Assembly (NCBI RefSeq): GCF_019039055.1
Contig: NZ_JAHOPB010000001.1
Location: forward strand, 3,198,001-3,262,000
Length of the DNA stretch: 64,000 nt
Origin: Reyranella humidisoli
GTDB lineage: Bacteria; Pseudomonadota; Alphaproteobacteria; Reyranellales; Reyranellaceae
Direction: 5' to 3'
Of the stretch, positions 45,581-52,898 are shown piece after piece (the first letter of the stretch is position 1; the number at the start of each line of letters is the position of its first letter). The notes below the pieces were generated by a model. The model worked only from the letters and a program-made list of their open reading frames with translations, was not told where the DNA came from and did no database searches. A program made the translations under genes and the position numbers.

Positions 45581-46039
45581 TTAAGCGGCCTGCCGGTAGG
45601 GCAGTTCGTCGAGAGCGGGAACCGACGGGCCGCCGATCTGGCGCAGGAGCGCGCCGAGATCGTAGTGGAAGCGCTCGCTCACCATCAGGCCGTCGCGGAA
45701 GCCCAGAACCACCACGAACGGCTGCACGATCGTTCGGCCGGTCGGCTCGATGCCGAGAAAGCGGCCGATGTGACGGCCATGCCATGTCGCCTCGGCCATG
45801 CACACGTTGTCAGCGGTCCAGGCCGAGACCTGGCCCGGCCCGCGCTTTACCTCGACGTCGAAGGTGGTCCACCATTGCCGATAATGCGCCGCGGCGCCGT
45901 CGCGGCCGTGCCAGGTCTGGCCGGTCGCGAGATCGTCGAAGCGGCATTCGGGATGAAGAGTTGCGAGAGTTGCTTCCAGGTCCTGGTTGTTCTCGGCCAC
46001 GAGGTGATGTTGCGCGAGTTCGGCGAGCTTGGGGTCCAC
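45581..46039 (-). CDS. NTF2-like / SnoaL-like domain protein
   Basis: A 152-residue member of the NTF2-like cone fold, which includes polyketide cyclases, ketosteroid isomerase relatives and many uncharacterised bacterial proteins. GTG 46039 is chosen because GGAGG lies 5-6 bases upstream and the protein then begins MDPKLAELAQHHLVAENNQD; longer readings run into the MarR promoter. Supporting residues are LHPECRFDDLATG, GRDGAAAHYRQWW, VEVKRGPGQ and IVQPFVVVLGFRDGLMVSERFHYD. The catalytic role cannot be named. It is divergent from the MarR gene across 50 bp, a typical regulator-target layout. Confidence 0.82.
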   Translation of the reverse strand: MDPKLAELAQHHLVAENNQDLEATLATLHPECRFDDLATGQTWHGRDGAAAHYRQWWTTFDVEVKRGPGQVSAWTADNVCMAEATWHGRHIGRFLGIEPTGRTIVQPFVVVLGFRDGLMVSERFHYDLGALLRQIGGPSVPALDELPYRQAA

Positions 46040-46089
46040 GGCAACCTCCGATAATGTTCGAATTCTGATAATAATATAAGAGTGCTGAT
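46040..46089. promoter_or_regulatory. divergent operator/promoter region of the NTF2-like and marR genes
   Basis: A 50-bp A/T-rich gap. CTGATA occurs twice as a direct repeat (46065-46070 and 46085-46090), 20 bp apart or two helical turns, with the A/T run ATAATAATATAAG between. The second copy overlaps the marR start codon, so binding there would block marR translation start or transcription. This suits autoregulation by the MarR protein; no dyad typical of MarR operators is clear. Confidence 0.4.
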
Positions 46090-46560
46090 ATGATTCGCAA
46101 GGGCACCATCCCTGCACCGGGTGAGGGGAAGCGCGGGCCGGAGGGCCATCTGGGCTATCTGGTGCGGCAGGCCTACGCGGCGGTAAGGGCTGCGATGGAC
46201 AAGGCGCTGGCCGACCTCGACGTGACGCCGCCCCAGTTCGCGGTCCTGACCATGGTCGTGAACTATCCGGGTGTCTCTGGCGCGGAGCTTGCTAGGCTTA
46301 CGTTCCTCACGCCGCAGACGATCAACGTGATCGTCCGCAACCTGGTCAGGGCCGGGCATGTGGAGAAGTCGGCCGATGCCACGCACGGCCGTATCCTGCG
46401 GCTTCACGCGACGGTCCGGGGCGAGGCGCTGCTCAAGCGCTGCCGTGCCCGGGTCATGGAGATCGAGGGGCGGCTGGCGGACTTGCTGGGGCGGGAGGAG
46501 GAGCGGGTGGTGCGGGGATGGCTCGCCGCGGTTGGCGAGAAATTGACCGAAGAACGCTGA
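46090..46560 (+). CDS. MarR-family transcriptional regulator
   Basis: A 156-residue winged-helix regulator. The N-terminal dimerisation helix is followed by the winged helix: LADLDVTPPQFAVLTMVVNYPGVSGAELARLTFLTPQTINVIVRNLVRAGHVEKSAD, with the wing HGRILRLHAT and the C-terminal helix. The pattern T-P-Q-x-F-A-V-L and L-V-x-x-G is classic MarR. It probably represses itself and the divergent NTF2-like gene, and responds to a small phenolic or lipophilic ligand. It has little ribosome-site sequence, consistent with a near-leaderless mRNA from the A/T-rich gap. Confidence 0.92.
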   Translation: MIRKGTIPAPGEGKRGPEGHLGYLVRQAYAAVRAAMDKALADLDVTPPQFAVLTMVVNYPGVSGAELARLTFLTPQTINVIVRNLVRAGHVEKSADATHGRILRLHATVRGEALLKRCRARVMEIEGRLADLLGREEERVVRGWLAAVGEKLTEER

Positions 46561-46579
46561 GTGCACCGCGCGCCGACTG

Positions 46580-46597
46580 TTGTAACATGAGGGTCAC
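46580..46597 (+). promoter_or_regulatory. weak PhoB-box-like element upstream of the AEP transporter
   Basis: TTGTAAC-ATGA-GGGTCAC shows the 7+4+7 spacing of a PhoB half-site pair and matches about 12 of 18 consensus positions by eye. It lies 58 bases before the binding-protein start. No strong -10 is visible downstream. It is weaker than the three-unit element at 32292-32320 but interesting because both precede phosphorus genes. Confidence 0.3.
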
Positions 46598-46654
46598 GAA
46601 TGGCCTGTAGCTGCAGGCGTTCGACAGGGGCAGATAAACAGGGGGACCAACCAA

Positions 46655-47701
46655 ATGATTGATCGGACCATCTTCAGGCGCGCCACGCTGGCCGGCGCCG
46701 CCGCGCTCGCGATGTTCGGCCTGGTATCGCCGGCCTTCGCGCAGAAGACCAGGCTCACCGTCTACACCGCGCTGGAGAACGACCAGCTCGACCCGTTCAA
46801 GAAGGCCTTCGAGGCCGACAATCCCACCATCGAGATTGCCTGGGTGCGTGACTCGACGGGCGTCGTCGCCGCCAAGCTGATGGCCGAGAAGGACAATCCC
46901 CGCGCCGACATCATCTGGGGCCTCGCCGCGTCCAACGTCGGCCTCATGGCGTCGATGGGCATGCTCGAGCCGTACACGCCGGCTGGCGCCACGGCGCTCA
47001 ACCCGATGTTCCTGAGCGGCAAGTCGCCCCAGACGTGGGTGGGCATGGACGCCTATCTCTCGCTGGTCTGCTTCAACACCGCCGAGGGCAAGAAGGGCAA
47101 CAAGCCGGTCCCGACGAGCTGGGCCGACCTGATCAAGCCGGAATACAAGGACTCCATCGTGATGCCGAACCCGGCCTCGTCGGGCACCGGCTATCTCACC
47201 ATCGCGGCCTGGCTGCAGATCATGGGCGAGGAAGCGGGCTGGAAGTACATGGACGCGCTCCACCAGAACATCGCGCAGTACATCCACTCCGGTTCGGCGC
47301 CCTGCGTGCAGGCCGCCAAGGGCGAGCGCCTGATCGGCATCGGCCTCGACACCCGTGGCGCCTCGGAGAAGACCAAAGGCGCGCCGCTCGAACTGGTAAT
47401 CCCGAAGGAAGGCCTGGGCTGGGAACTCGAGGTCACGGCGATCGTCAAGGGCACCAAGAACCTCGACGCCGCCAAGAAGCTCGCCGACTGGGCCGCCACC
47501 AAGAAGGCCAACGAGCTCTACGCCAAGACCTATCCGATCGTCGCCTATCCGGGCGTCGCCAACACGCCGCCGAACTATCCGCCCAACCTCGAGAAGGTGA
47601 TGGTGAAGAACGACGTCGAGTGGATGGCCAAGAACCGCGACCGCATCCTCGCGGAGTGGACCAAGCGCTACGACGGCAAGTCGGCGCCGAAGGCCAAGTA
47701 A
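46655..47701 (+). CDS. 2-aminoethylphosphonate-type ABC transporter substrate-binding protein
   Basis: A 348-residue periplasmic binding protein with an N-terminal signal peptide (RRATLAGAAALAMFG, cleavage near PAFA-Q). The mature start KTRLTVYTALENDQLDPFKKAFE, then WVRDSTGVVAAKLMAEKDNPRADIIWGLAAS, VMPNPASSGTGYL, HQNIAQYIHSGSAPC and KNRDRILAEWTKRYDGKS strongly recall the PhnS2/AepX group annotated as AEP binders, a branch of the iron-binding FbpA-like cluster. The ATPase and fused permease follow. Its likely job is AEP capture for the phnWAY enzymes 9.5 kb upstream. Specificity is inferred from family resemblance and genomic context. Confidence 0.85.
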   Translation: MIDRTIFRRATLAGAAALAMFGLVSPAFAQKTRLTVYTALENDQLDPFKKAFEADNPTIEIAWVRDSTGVVAAKLMAEKDNPRADIIWGLAASNVGLMASMGMLEPYTPAGATALNPMFLSGKSPQTWVGMDAYLSLVCFNTAEGKKGNKPVPTSWADLIKPEYKDSIVMPNPASSGTGYLTIAAWLQIMGEEAGWKYMDALHQNIAQYIHSGSAPCVQAAKGERLIGIGLDTRGASEKTKGAPLELVIPKEGLGWELEVTAIVKGTKNLDAAKKLADWAATKKANELYAKTYPIVAYPGVANTPPNYPPNLEKVMVKNDVEWMAKNRDRILAEWTKRYDGKSAPKAK

Positions 47702-47725
47702 GGCCACGCAGTATCGATGCCTTGT

Positions 47726-47775
47726 TGTCATCCTGAGGCGAAGCCGAAGGATCCTTCGCTTCGCTCAGGATGACA
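47726..47775. repeat. palindromic repeat between the binding-protein and ATPase genes
   Basis: TGTCATCCTGAG (47726-47737) pairs with CTCAGGATGACA (47764-47775). A CGAAG/CTTCG step and a GAAGGATCCTTC palindrome lie inside, giving an almost continuous hairpin. It shares TCATCC(C/T)GAG and GGATCCTTC with the repeat at 43637-43708, so it is a family copy. Its right end reaches within 10 bp of the ATPase start codon (47785). Confidence 0.8.
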
Positions 47776-47784
47776 GTGATTGCC

Positions 47785-48852
47785 ATGACCAATTATCTCG
47801 AAGTTCGAAACCTCTCCAAGCGGTTCGGTGACTTCTCGGCCCTCGGCAACGTCTCGCTCGACGTCGTCGAGGGTGAGTTCGTGTGCTTCCTCGGCCCCTC
47901 GGGCTGCGGAAAGACAACGCTCCTGCGGGCGATCGCCGGCCTCGATCCGCAGACGTCCGGCACGATCCACCAGAAGGGCCGGGACGTGTCGGCGCTGCCG
48001 CCGGCACAACGGGACTTCGGCATCGTCTTCCAGTCCTACGCGCTGTTTCCCAACCTGAGCGTCACCGACAATGTCGGATACGGTCTGGTGAGCCGGCGTC
48101 AGGCCCGCGGCGCGATCGGCAAGCGCGTGGCCGAACTGCTGGCACTGGTCGGATTACCCGATGCCGGTCCCAAATATCCCGCCCAGCTTTCCGGCGGCCA
48201 GCAGCAGCGCGTGGCGCTGGCGCGGGCGCTGGCCACCTCGCCCGGCCTGCTTCTGCTCGACGAGCCGCTGTCGGCGCTGGATGCGCGCGTCCGCTTGCGC
48301 CTGCGCCACGAGATCAAGGCGCTGCAGCGGACGCTCGGGGTCACGACCATCATGGTGACCCACGACCAGGAAGAGGCGCTGACCATGGCCGACCGCATCG
48401 TGGTCATGAACCACGGCGCCATCGAGCAGGTCGGCACGCCGCAGGAAATCTACCGCCGTCCCGCGACGGCTTTCGTCGCCGACTTCGTGGGCTCGATGAA
48501 CTTCCTCGCCGGCACGCTGGTCGCTGCCGACAAGGTCCGGGTGGCCGGAGTCGATTTCGCCTGCCCGGTGCAGGACGGGCTGACGCCCGGCCAGAAGGTC
48601 AGCCTCTGCATCCGGCCGGAAGACGTGCGCGTGCGCGACCTGCCGGCCGACATCGCCAACCGCGTGCCGGTCGAGGTGGCGGAGCTGGATTTCGTCGGTG
48701 CCTTCTGCCGGGCGACCCTGAAGACGCGGGCGGCGGCCGATGTGGCGGTGATGGCCGACTTCTCCAGTAACCTGATCCGCGACCTCGGCGTGGACATCGG
48801 CACGAAGCTCGACATCGCCCTGCCGCCAGACCGGCTCAGGGTCTTCGCTTGA
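47785..48852 (+). CDS. 2-aminoethylphosphonate-type ABC transporter ATP-binding protein
   Basis: ATPase of the importer, 355 residues from ATG 47785. An in-frame ATG at 47770 lies inside the palindromic repeat and is less likely. Walker A is GPSGCGKTT, then the Q-loop IVFQSYALFPNLSV, signature [15 protein letters not shown], Walker B LLLLDEPLSALD and switch His MVTHDQEEAL. A C-terminal TOBE-type domain follows from about residue 240. This PotA/FbpC-like architecture fits PhnT2/AepV. The permease starts 4 bp before its stop. A hairpin-forming repeat separates it from the binding-protein gene, which may lower its expression relative to the receptor. Confidence 0.87.
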   Translation: MTNYLEVRNLSKRFGDFSALGNVSLDVVEGEFVCFLGPSGCGKTTLLRAIAGLDPQTSGTIHQKGRDVSALPPAQRDFGIVFQSYALFPNLSVTDNVGYGLVSRRQARGAIGKRVAELLALVGLPDAGPKYPAQLSGGQQQRVALARALATSPGLLLLDEPLSALDARVRLRLRHEIKALQRTLGVTTIMVTHDQEEALTMADRIVVMNHGAIEQVGTPQEIYRRPATAFVADFVGSMNFLAGTLVAADKVRVAGVDFACPVQDGLTPGQKVSLCIRPEDVRVRDLPADIANRVPVEVAELDFVGAFCRATLKTRAAADVAVMADFSSNLIRDLGVDIGTKLDIALPPDRLRVFA

Positions 48853-50537
48853 GCCTGGTCGTTCCCCGACTGAAGGTCGGCCTGTCGCGCGACGACCTGA
48901 TGATGCGTGCCGGCGTCGTGCTGCTGGCCGGGGTGCTGCTGGTCATGCTGGGCCTGCCGCTCTGGGCGCTGCTCGCCAAGGGCTTCGAGGACCGCGACGG
49001 CAAGTTCGTCGGCCTGGCCAACTACGTTTCCTATTTCTCGACGCCGGCGCTCTTCCAGTCCGCGCTCAACAGCCTGCAGGTCGCGTCGATCACCACCCTG
49101 ATCGTCGTGCCACTGGCCTTCCTGTACGCCTATGCGCTGACGCGAACGGTGCTGCCGATGCGCTGGCTGTTCCAGGGCATCTCGCTCATTCCGATCTTCG
49201 CGCCGTCGCTGCTGCCGGGGCTGGCGCTGATCTACCTGTTCGGTACCCAAGGGTTCTTCAAGGCGCTGCTGGGTGGCGGCTCGATCTACGGCATCGACGG
49301 CATCGTGATCGCGCAGGTCTTCTACTGCTTTCCGCATGCGACTCTGATCCTGACGACGGCGCTGGCGACTGCCGATGCTCGCCTCTACGAGGCGGCGGAC
49401 GTGCTGGGTGCGTCCAAGCGGCGTGTCTTCTTCACCGTGACCCTGCCCGGCGCCAAGTACGGCCTGATCAGCGCCGCCTTGGTCGTCTTCACCCTGGTCA
49501 TCACGGATTTCGGCATCGCCAAGGTGATCGGCGGCAACTTCAACGTGCTCGCCACCGACGTCTACAAGAAGGTGATCGGGCAGCAGGACTTCTCGATGGG
49601 CGCGGTGGTCGGCATGGTGCTGCTGGCGCCGGCGGCGCTCGCCTTCCTGGTCGACCGGCTGGTGCAGCGCAAGCAGGTGGCGCTGCTCACCGCGCGTGCC
49701 GTCCCGCTGGTGCCGCGTCCGAAGTTCGCGCGAGACCTCTTCTTCACGCTGTTCTGTCTGCTGGTCTCGGCGGCCATCCTCGCCATCCTCGGGATGGCGA
49801 TTTGGGGCTCGCTGATCAAGTACTGGCCGTACAATCTCAGCCTCACACTCGACAATTACGACTTCGCCAAATTCGACGCCAACGGTTGGGATTCCTACTG
49901 GAACTCCATTCGCATGGCGCTGGGCGCGGCGGTGTTCGGCACGGTGCTGATGTTTACCGGCGCCTGGCTGAACGAGAAGACGCGCGGTTTCGGGGCGATG
50001 CGCGGCATCGTGCAGTTCCTTGCCTTCCTGCCGATGGCGGTGCCCGGCCTCGTGCTGGGCCTGGGCTACATCTTCTTCTTCAACGCGCCCAACAACCCGC
50101 TCAACTTCCTGTACGCCACCATGGGCATCCTGGTGCTGAACACCGTGGCGCACTTCTACACGGTGGGCCATCTCACCGCGGCGACGGCGCTGAAGCAGAT
50201 CGACCCGGAGTTCGAGGCCGTGTCGGCCTCGCTCAAGGTGCCGATCTGGAAGACCTTCATGCGGGTGACGGCGCCGATCTGCCTCCCGGCCATCCTCGAC
50301 ATCGCCATCTACCTGTTCGTCAACGCCATGACGACGGTGTCGTCCGTGATCTTCCTCTATGCACCCGACACCAAGCTTGCCTCGGTGGCCGCCGTGAACA
50401 TCGAGGAAGCCGGCACCACCGCCGCGGCCGCCGCGCTCTGCGTCGTGATCGTGCTCACCTCGGCCGCGGTGAAGGCGGCCCACCTCATCGCCGACCGCTT
50501 CCTGTTCGCCCGCCTCCAGGTCTGGCGGCGACGCTGA
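48849..50537 (+). CDS. 2-aminoethylphosphonate-type ABC transporter fused permease
   Basis: A 562-residue double-length permease with about 12 spans; two tandem BPD_transp_1 halves replace the usual homodimer. Each half has an EAA-like loop: ADVLGASKRRVFFTVTLPGAKYGLISA and SASLKVPIWKTFMRVTAPICLPAILD. The fused form matches PhnU2/AepW and the FbpB-like iron permeases; the AEP-like binding protein favours the former. It begins at TTG 48849 overlapping the ATPase stop (TTGA); no better start is visible. A PrpF-like gene starts 20 bp downstream, so transport and metabolism appear to share one transcript. Confidence 0.87.
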   Translation: MSLVVPRLKVGLSRDDLMMRAGVVLLAGVLLVMLGLPLWALLAKGFEDRDGKFVGLANYVSYFSTPALFQSALNSLQVASITTLIVVPLAFLYAYALTRTVLPMRWLFQGISLIPIFAPSLLPGLALIYLFGTQGFFKALLGGGSIYGIDGIVIAQVFYCFPHATLILTTALATADARLYEAADVLGASKRRVFFTVTLPGAKYGLISAALVVFTLVITDFGIAKVIGGNFNVLATDVYKKVIGQQDFSMGAVVGMVLLAPAALAFLVDRLVQRKQVALLTARAVPLVPRPKFARDLFFTLFCLLVSAAILAILGMAIWGSLIKYWPYNLSLTLDNYDFAKFDANGWDSYWNSIRMALGAAVFGTVLMFTGAWLNEKTRGFGAMRGIVQFLAFLPMAVPGLVLGLGYIFFFNAPNNPLNFLYATMGILVLNTVAHFYTVGHLTAATALKQIDPEFEAVSASLKVPIWKTFMRVTAPICLPAILDIAIYLFVNAMTTVSSVIFLYAPDTKLASVAAVNIEEAGTTAAAAALCVVIVLTSAAVKAAHLIADRFLFARLQVWRRR

Positions 50538-50557
50538 TTTCGCGCGAACATCGCGCG

Positions 50558-51730
50558 ATGAAGCAGCTTCGTATCCCTGCCGTCTATATGCGTGGCGGCA
50601 CCAGCAAGGGCGTTTTCTTTCAGGCGCGGGATCTGCCGGCCGATCCGGCGGTGCGCGACCGGCTGCTGCTGCGCGTGATCGGCAGCCCGGACCGCTACGG
50701 CAAGCACACCGACGGGATGGGCGGGGCGACGTCGAGCACCAGCAAGGTCGTGATCCTGTCGAAATCCGGGCGCGAGGGCTGCGACGTCGACTACCGCTTC
50801 GGCCAGGTCGCGATCGACGCGCCGGTGATCGACTGGTCGGGCAACTGCGGCAACCTGAGCGCCGCCGTCGGCGCCTGCGCGCTGGGCATGGGCCTCGTAG
50901 AAGGGCCGGCCGACGGCATCGCGACGGTGCGGATCTGGCAGGCCAACATCGGGAAGGTGATCGTGAACCACGTCCCCATGCAGGGCGGCGAGGTTCTGGA
51001 ACTGGGCGACTTCGATCTCGACGGCGTTGCTTTTCCGGCGGCCGAGGTGAAGGTCGAGTTCCTCGATCCCGCCGCCGATGAAGAAGGCGGCGACGGCGCG
51101 GCCGGTGGCGCCATGTTCCCGACCGGCAACCGCATCGACGTGCTGGACGTGGCGGGTGTCGGCAAGCTCGAGGCGACGCTGATCAACGCCGGCAATCCGA
51201 CGATCTTCGTCGATGCCGCGAGCCTCGGCCTCAAGGGCACGGAGCTTCAGGGCGATATCAACGGCGACAAGGAATTGCTGAAGCGAGTGGAAGCCGTACG
51301 CGCGCTTGGCGCCGTCGCGATGGGCCTGGTCGCCACCCCGCAGGAAGCAACGGAGAAGCGGCCGCACACGCCGAAGCTCGCCTTCGTCGCCAAGCCGGCC
51401 GCCTACACGGCGTCGGATGGCAAGCGGATCGAGGCCAACGCCGTCGACCTGCTGGCCCGAATCTTCTCGATGGGGGTGCTGCACCACGCCATGACCGGCA
51501 CAGGTGCGGTCGCCATCGCCGCTGCCGCCGCCATCCCTGGGACGATCGTGAGCCGCGTCGCGCCCGCAGGCGCCGACGGCCGCGTCCGCTTCGGCCACCC
51601 TTCCGGCACCCTCAACGTCGGTGCCGAAGCCCATGAGGAAGCTGGTCAATGGACCGTAGCCAAGGTGATGATGAGCCGCTCCGCCCGCCGCCTGATGGAG
51701 GGCTGGGTGCGGGTGCCTGAAGAACGATGA
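50558..51730 (+). CDS. PrpF-family isomerase/tautomerase
   Basis: A 390-residue protein of the PrpF family (2-methylaconitate isomerase, 4-oxalomesaconate tautomerase and relatives), which move a proton on unsaturated di- or tricarboxylates using a diaminopimelate-epimerase-like fold. Key features are the N-terminal YMRGGTSKGVFF, the SGNCGN loop with the catalytic-type Cys, INAGNPTIFVDAASLGL in the second lobe and FGHPSGTLNVGAE near the end. It starts 20 bp after the permease and overlaps the next gene by 4 bp. Its role next to an AEP-type transporter is not explained by known phosphonate pathways. Confidence 0.85.
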   Translation: MKQLRIPAVYMRGGTSKGVFFQARDLPADPAVRDRLLLRVIGSPDRYGKHTDGMGGATSSTSKVVILSKSGREGCDVDYRFGQVAIDAPVIDWSGNCGNLSAAVGACALGMGLVEGPADGIATVRIWQANIGKVIVNHVPMQGGEVLELGDFDLDGVAFPAAEVKVEFLDPAADEEGGDGAAGGAMFPTGNRIDVLDVAGVGKLEATLINAGNPTIFVDAASLGLKGTELQGDINGDKELLKRVEAVRALGAVAMGLVATPQEATEKRPHTPKLAFVAKPAAYTASDGKRIEANAVDLLARIFSMGVLHHAMTGTGAVAIAAAAAIPGTIVSRVAPAGADGRVRFGHPSGTLNVGAEAHEEAGQWTVAKVMMSRSARRLMEGWVRVPEER

Positions 51731-52869
51731 AGTCGGATGTCGTGGTGATCGGGGGCGGGGCGATGGGGTCGTCCGTTGCCTACCACCTGAAGTCCGATCC
51801 GGCCTTCACCGGGACGGTTGCCGTGGTCGAGCGCGATCCGGCCTACACGCGGGCTTCGTCCGCGCTGTCGGCGAGTTCCATCCGGCAGCAGTTCTCGACG
51901 CCGCTCAACATTCATTTGTCGCGGTTCGGCATCAGCTTCCTGCGACGTGCGCACGAACTGCTGGGTGCGGATCTGGGGTTGAAGGAGCCGGGCTATCTCT
52001 TCCTCGCCAGCCTGGCGGGCGAGGCGGTGCTGCGGGCCAATCATGTGGTGCAGAGGGGTGAGGGCTGTTCCGTCGAACTGCTCGATCCGGTTGGCTTGAA
52101 GGATCGCTTTCCCTGGATATCGGCGGACGGGCTGGCACTCGCCTCGCATGGCACGGCGAACGAAGGCTGGTTCGATGGGCCGTCGTTGATGCAGGGCTTT
52201 CGGCGTAAGGCCCGCGATCTCGGTGCGACCTACATCGCCGACGAGGTCGTGTCGTTCGATGCGAGTGGTGTCGACCTTAAGCAGGGTGGCCGGCTTGAGG
52301 CGCACACCGTCGTGCTGGCGGCGGGACCGTGGTCGGGCGAGGTGGCGGGACGGTCCGGCATTGCGCTGCCTGTAGAGCCGCGGCGGCGCTCGGTATTCGT
52401 GTTCGACGTGCGCGAGGCGCCGGGGCTCACGCCGCTCACCATTGATCCGTCGGGCACGTGGTTCCGTCCCGAGGGGCGGTTCTACATCGCCGGCACGACG
52501 CCCGCCGAGGGCAACGATCCGGCCGGCGCGCCGCTCGAGGTACAGCACCAGGAGTGGGACGAGATGGTCTGGCCCACGTTGGCCGCGCGCGTGCCGGCCT
52601 TCGAGGCGGCGAAGGTCGTGAATTCGTGGGCGGGGTACTACGAGTACAATACGTTCGACCAGAACGGCATCGTCGGGCGCCATCCCCTGATCGAGAACCT
52701 GATCTTCGCCACGGGCTTCTCCGGCCATGGCATCCAGCAGTCGCCGGCTGTGGGCCGGGCGGTCGCCGAATTGATCGTCCATGGGGATTATCGAACGCTC
52801 GATCTCAATACTTTTGGTTATGACCGCATTGAATCGGGCCGGCCTATCCGGGAGCTGAACGTCGTGTGA
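51727..52869 (+). CDS. DAO-family FAD-dependent amine oxidoreductase
   Basis: A 380-residue D-amino-acid-oxidase-fold flavoprotein similar in size to monomeric sarcosine oxidase or glycine oxidase. The N-terminal dinucleotide motif is VVVIGGGAMGSSVAYHLK. SSALSASSIRQQFSTPLN takes the place of the usual flavin-contact block, and FATGFSGHGIQQSPAVGRAVAELI is the C-terminal FAD signature. Such enzymes oxidise secondary or primary amines. DAO-fold enzymes named PbfC and PbfD recur in phosphonate clusters and act on N-methyl-AEP or AEP, so an AEP-derivative oxidase is an attractive hypothesis here. It overlaps the PrpF-like gene by 4 bp. Confidence 0.85.
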   Translation: MKSDVVVIGGGAMGSSVAYHLKSDPAFTGTVAVVERDPAYTRASSALSASSIRQQFSTPLNIHLSRFGISFLRRAHELLGADLGLKEPGYLFLASLAGEAVLRANHVVQRGEGCSVELLDPVGLKDRFPWISADGLALASHGTANEGWFDGPSLMQGFRRKARDLGATYIADEVVSFDASGVDLKQGGRLEAHTVVLAAGPWSGEVAGRSGIALPVEPRRRSVFVFDVREAPGLTPLTIDPSGTWFRPEGRFYIAGTTPAEGNDPAGAPLEVQHQEWDEMVWPTLAARVPAFEAAKVVNSWAGYYEYNTFDQNGIVGRHPLIENLIFATGFSGHGIQQSPAVGRAVAELIVHGDYRTLDLNTFGYDRIESGRPIRELNVV

Positions 52870-52898
52870 TAATCGCGGCCTCATGCGAGGAGATTGAC

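Noticed and set aside
46655..50537. Iron(III) ABC transporter (FbpABC) interpretation
   Set aside because: The fused permease also occurs in FbpB-like systems, but the binding protein matches the AEP-binder group at many blocks and phnWAY is nearby. Kept as an alternative only.
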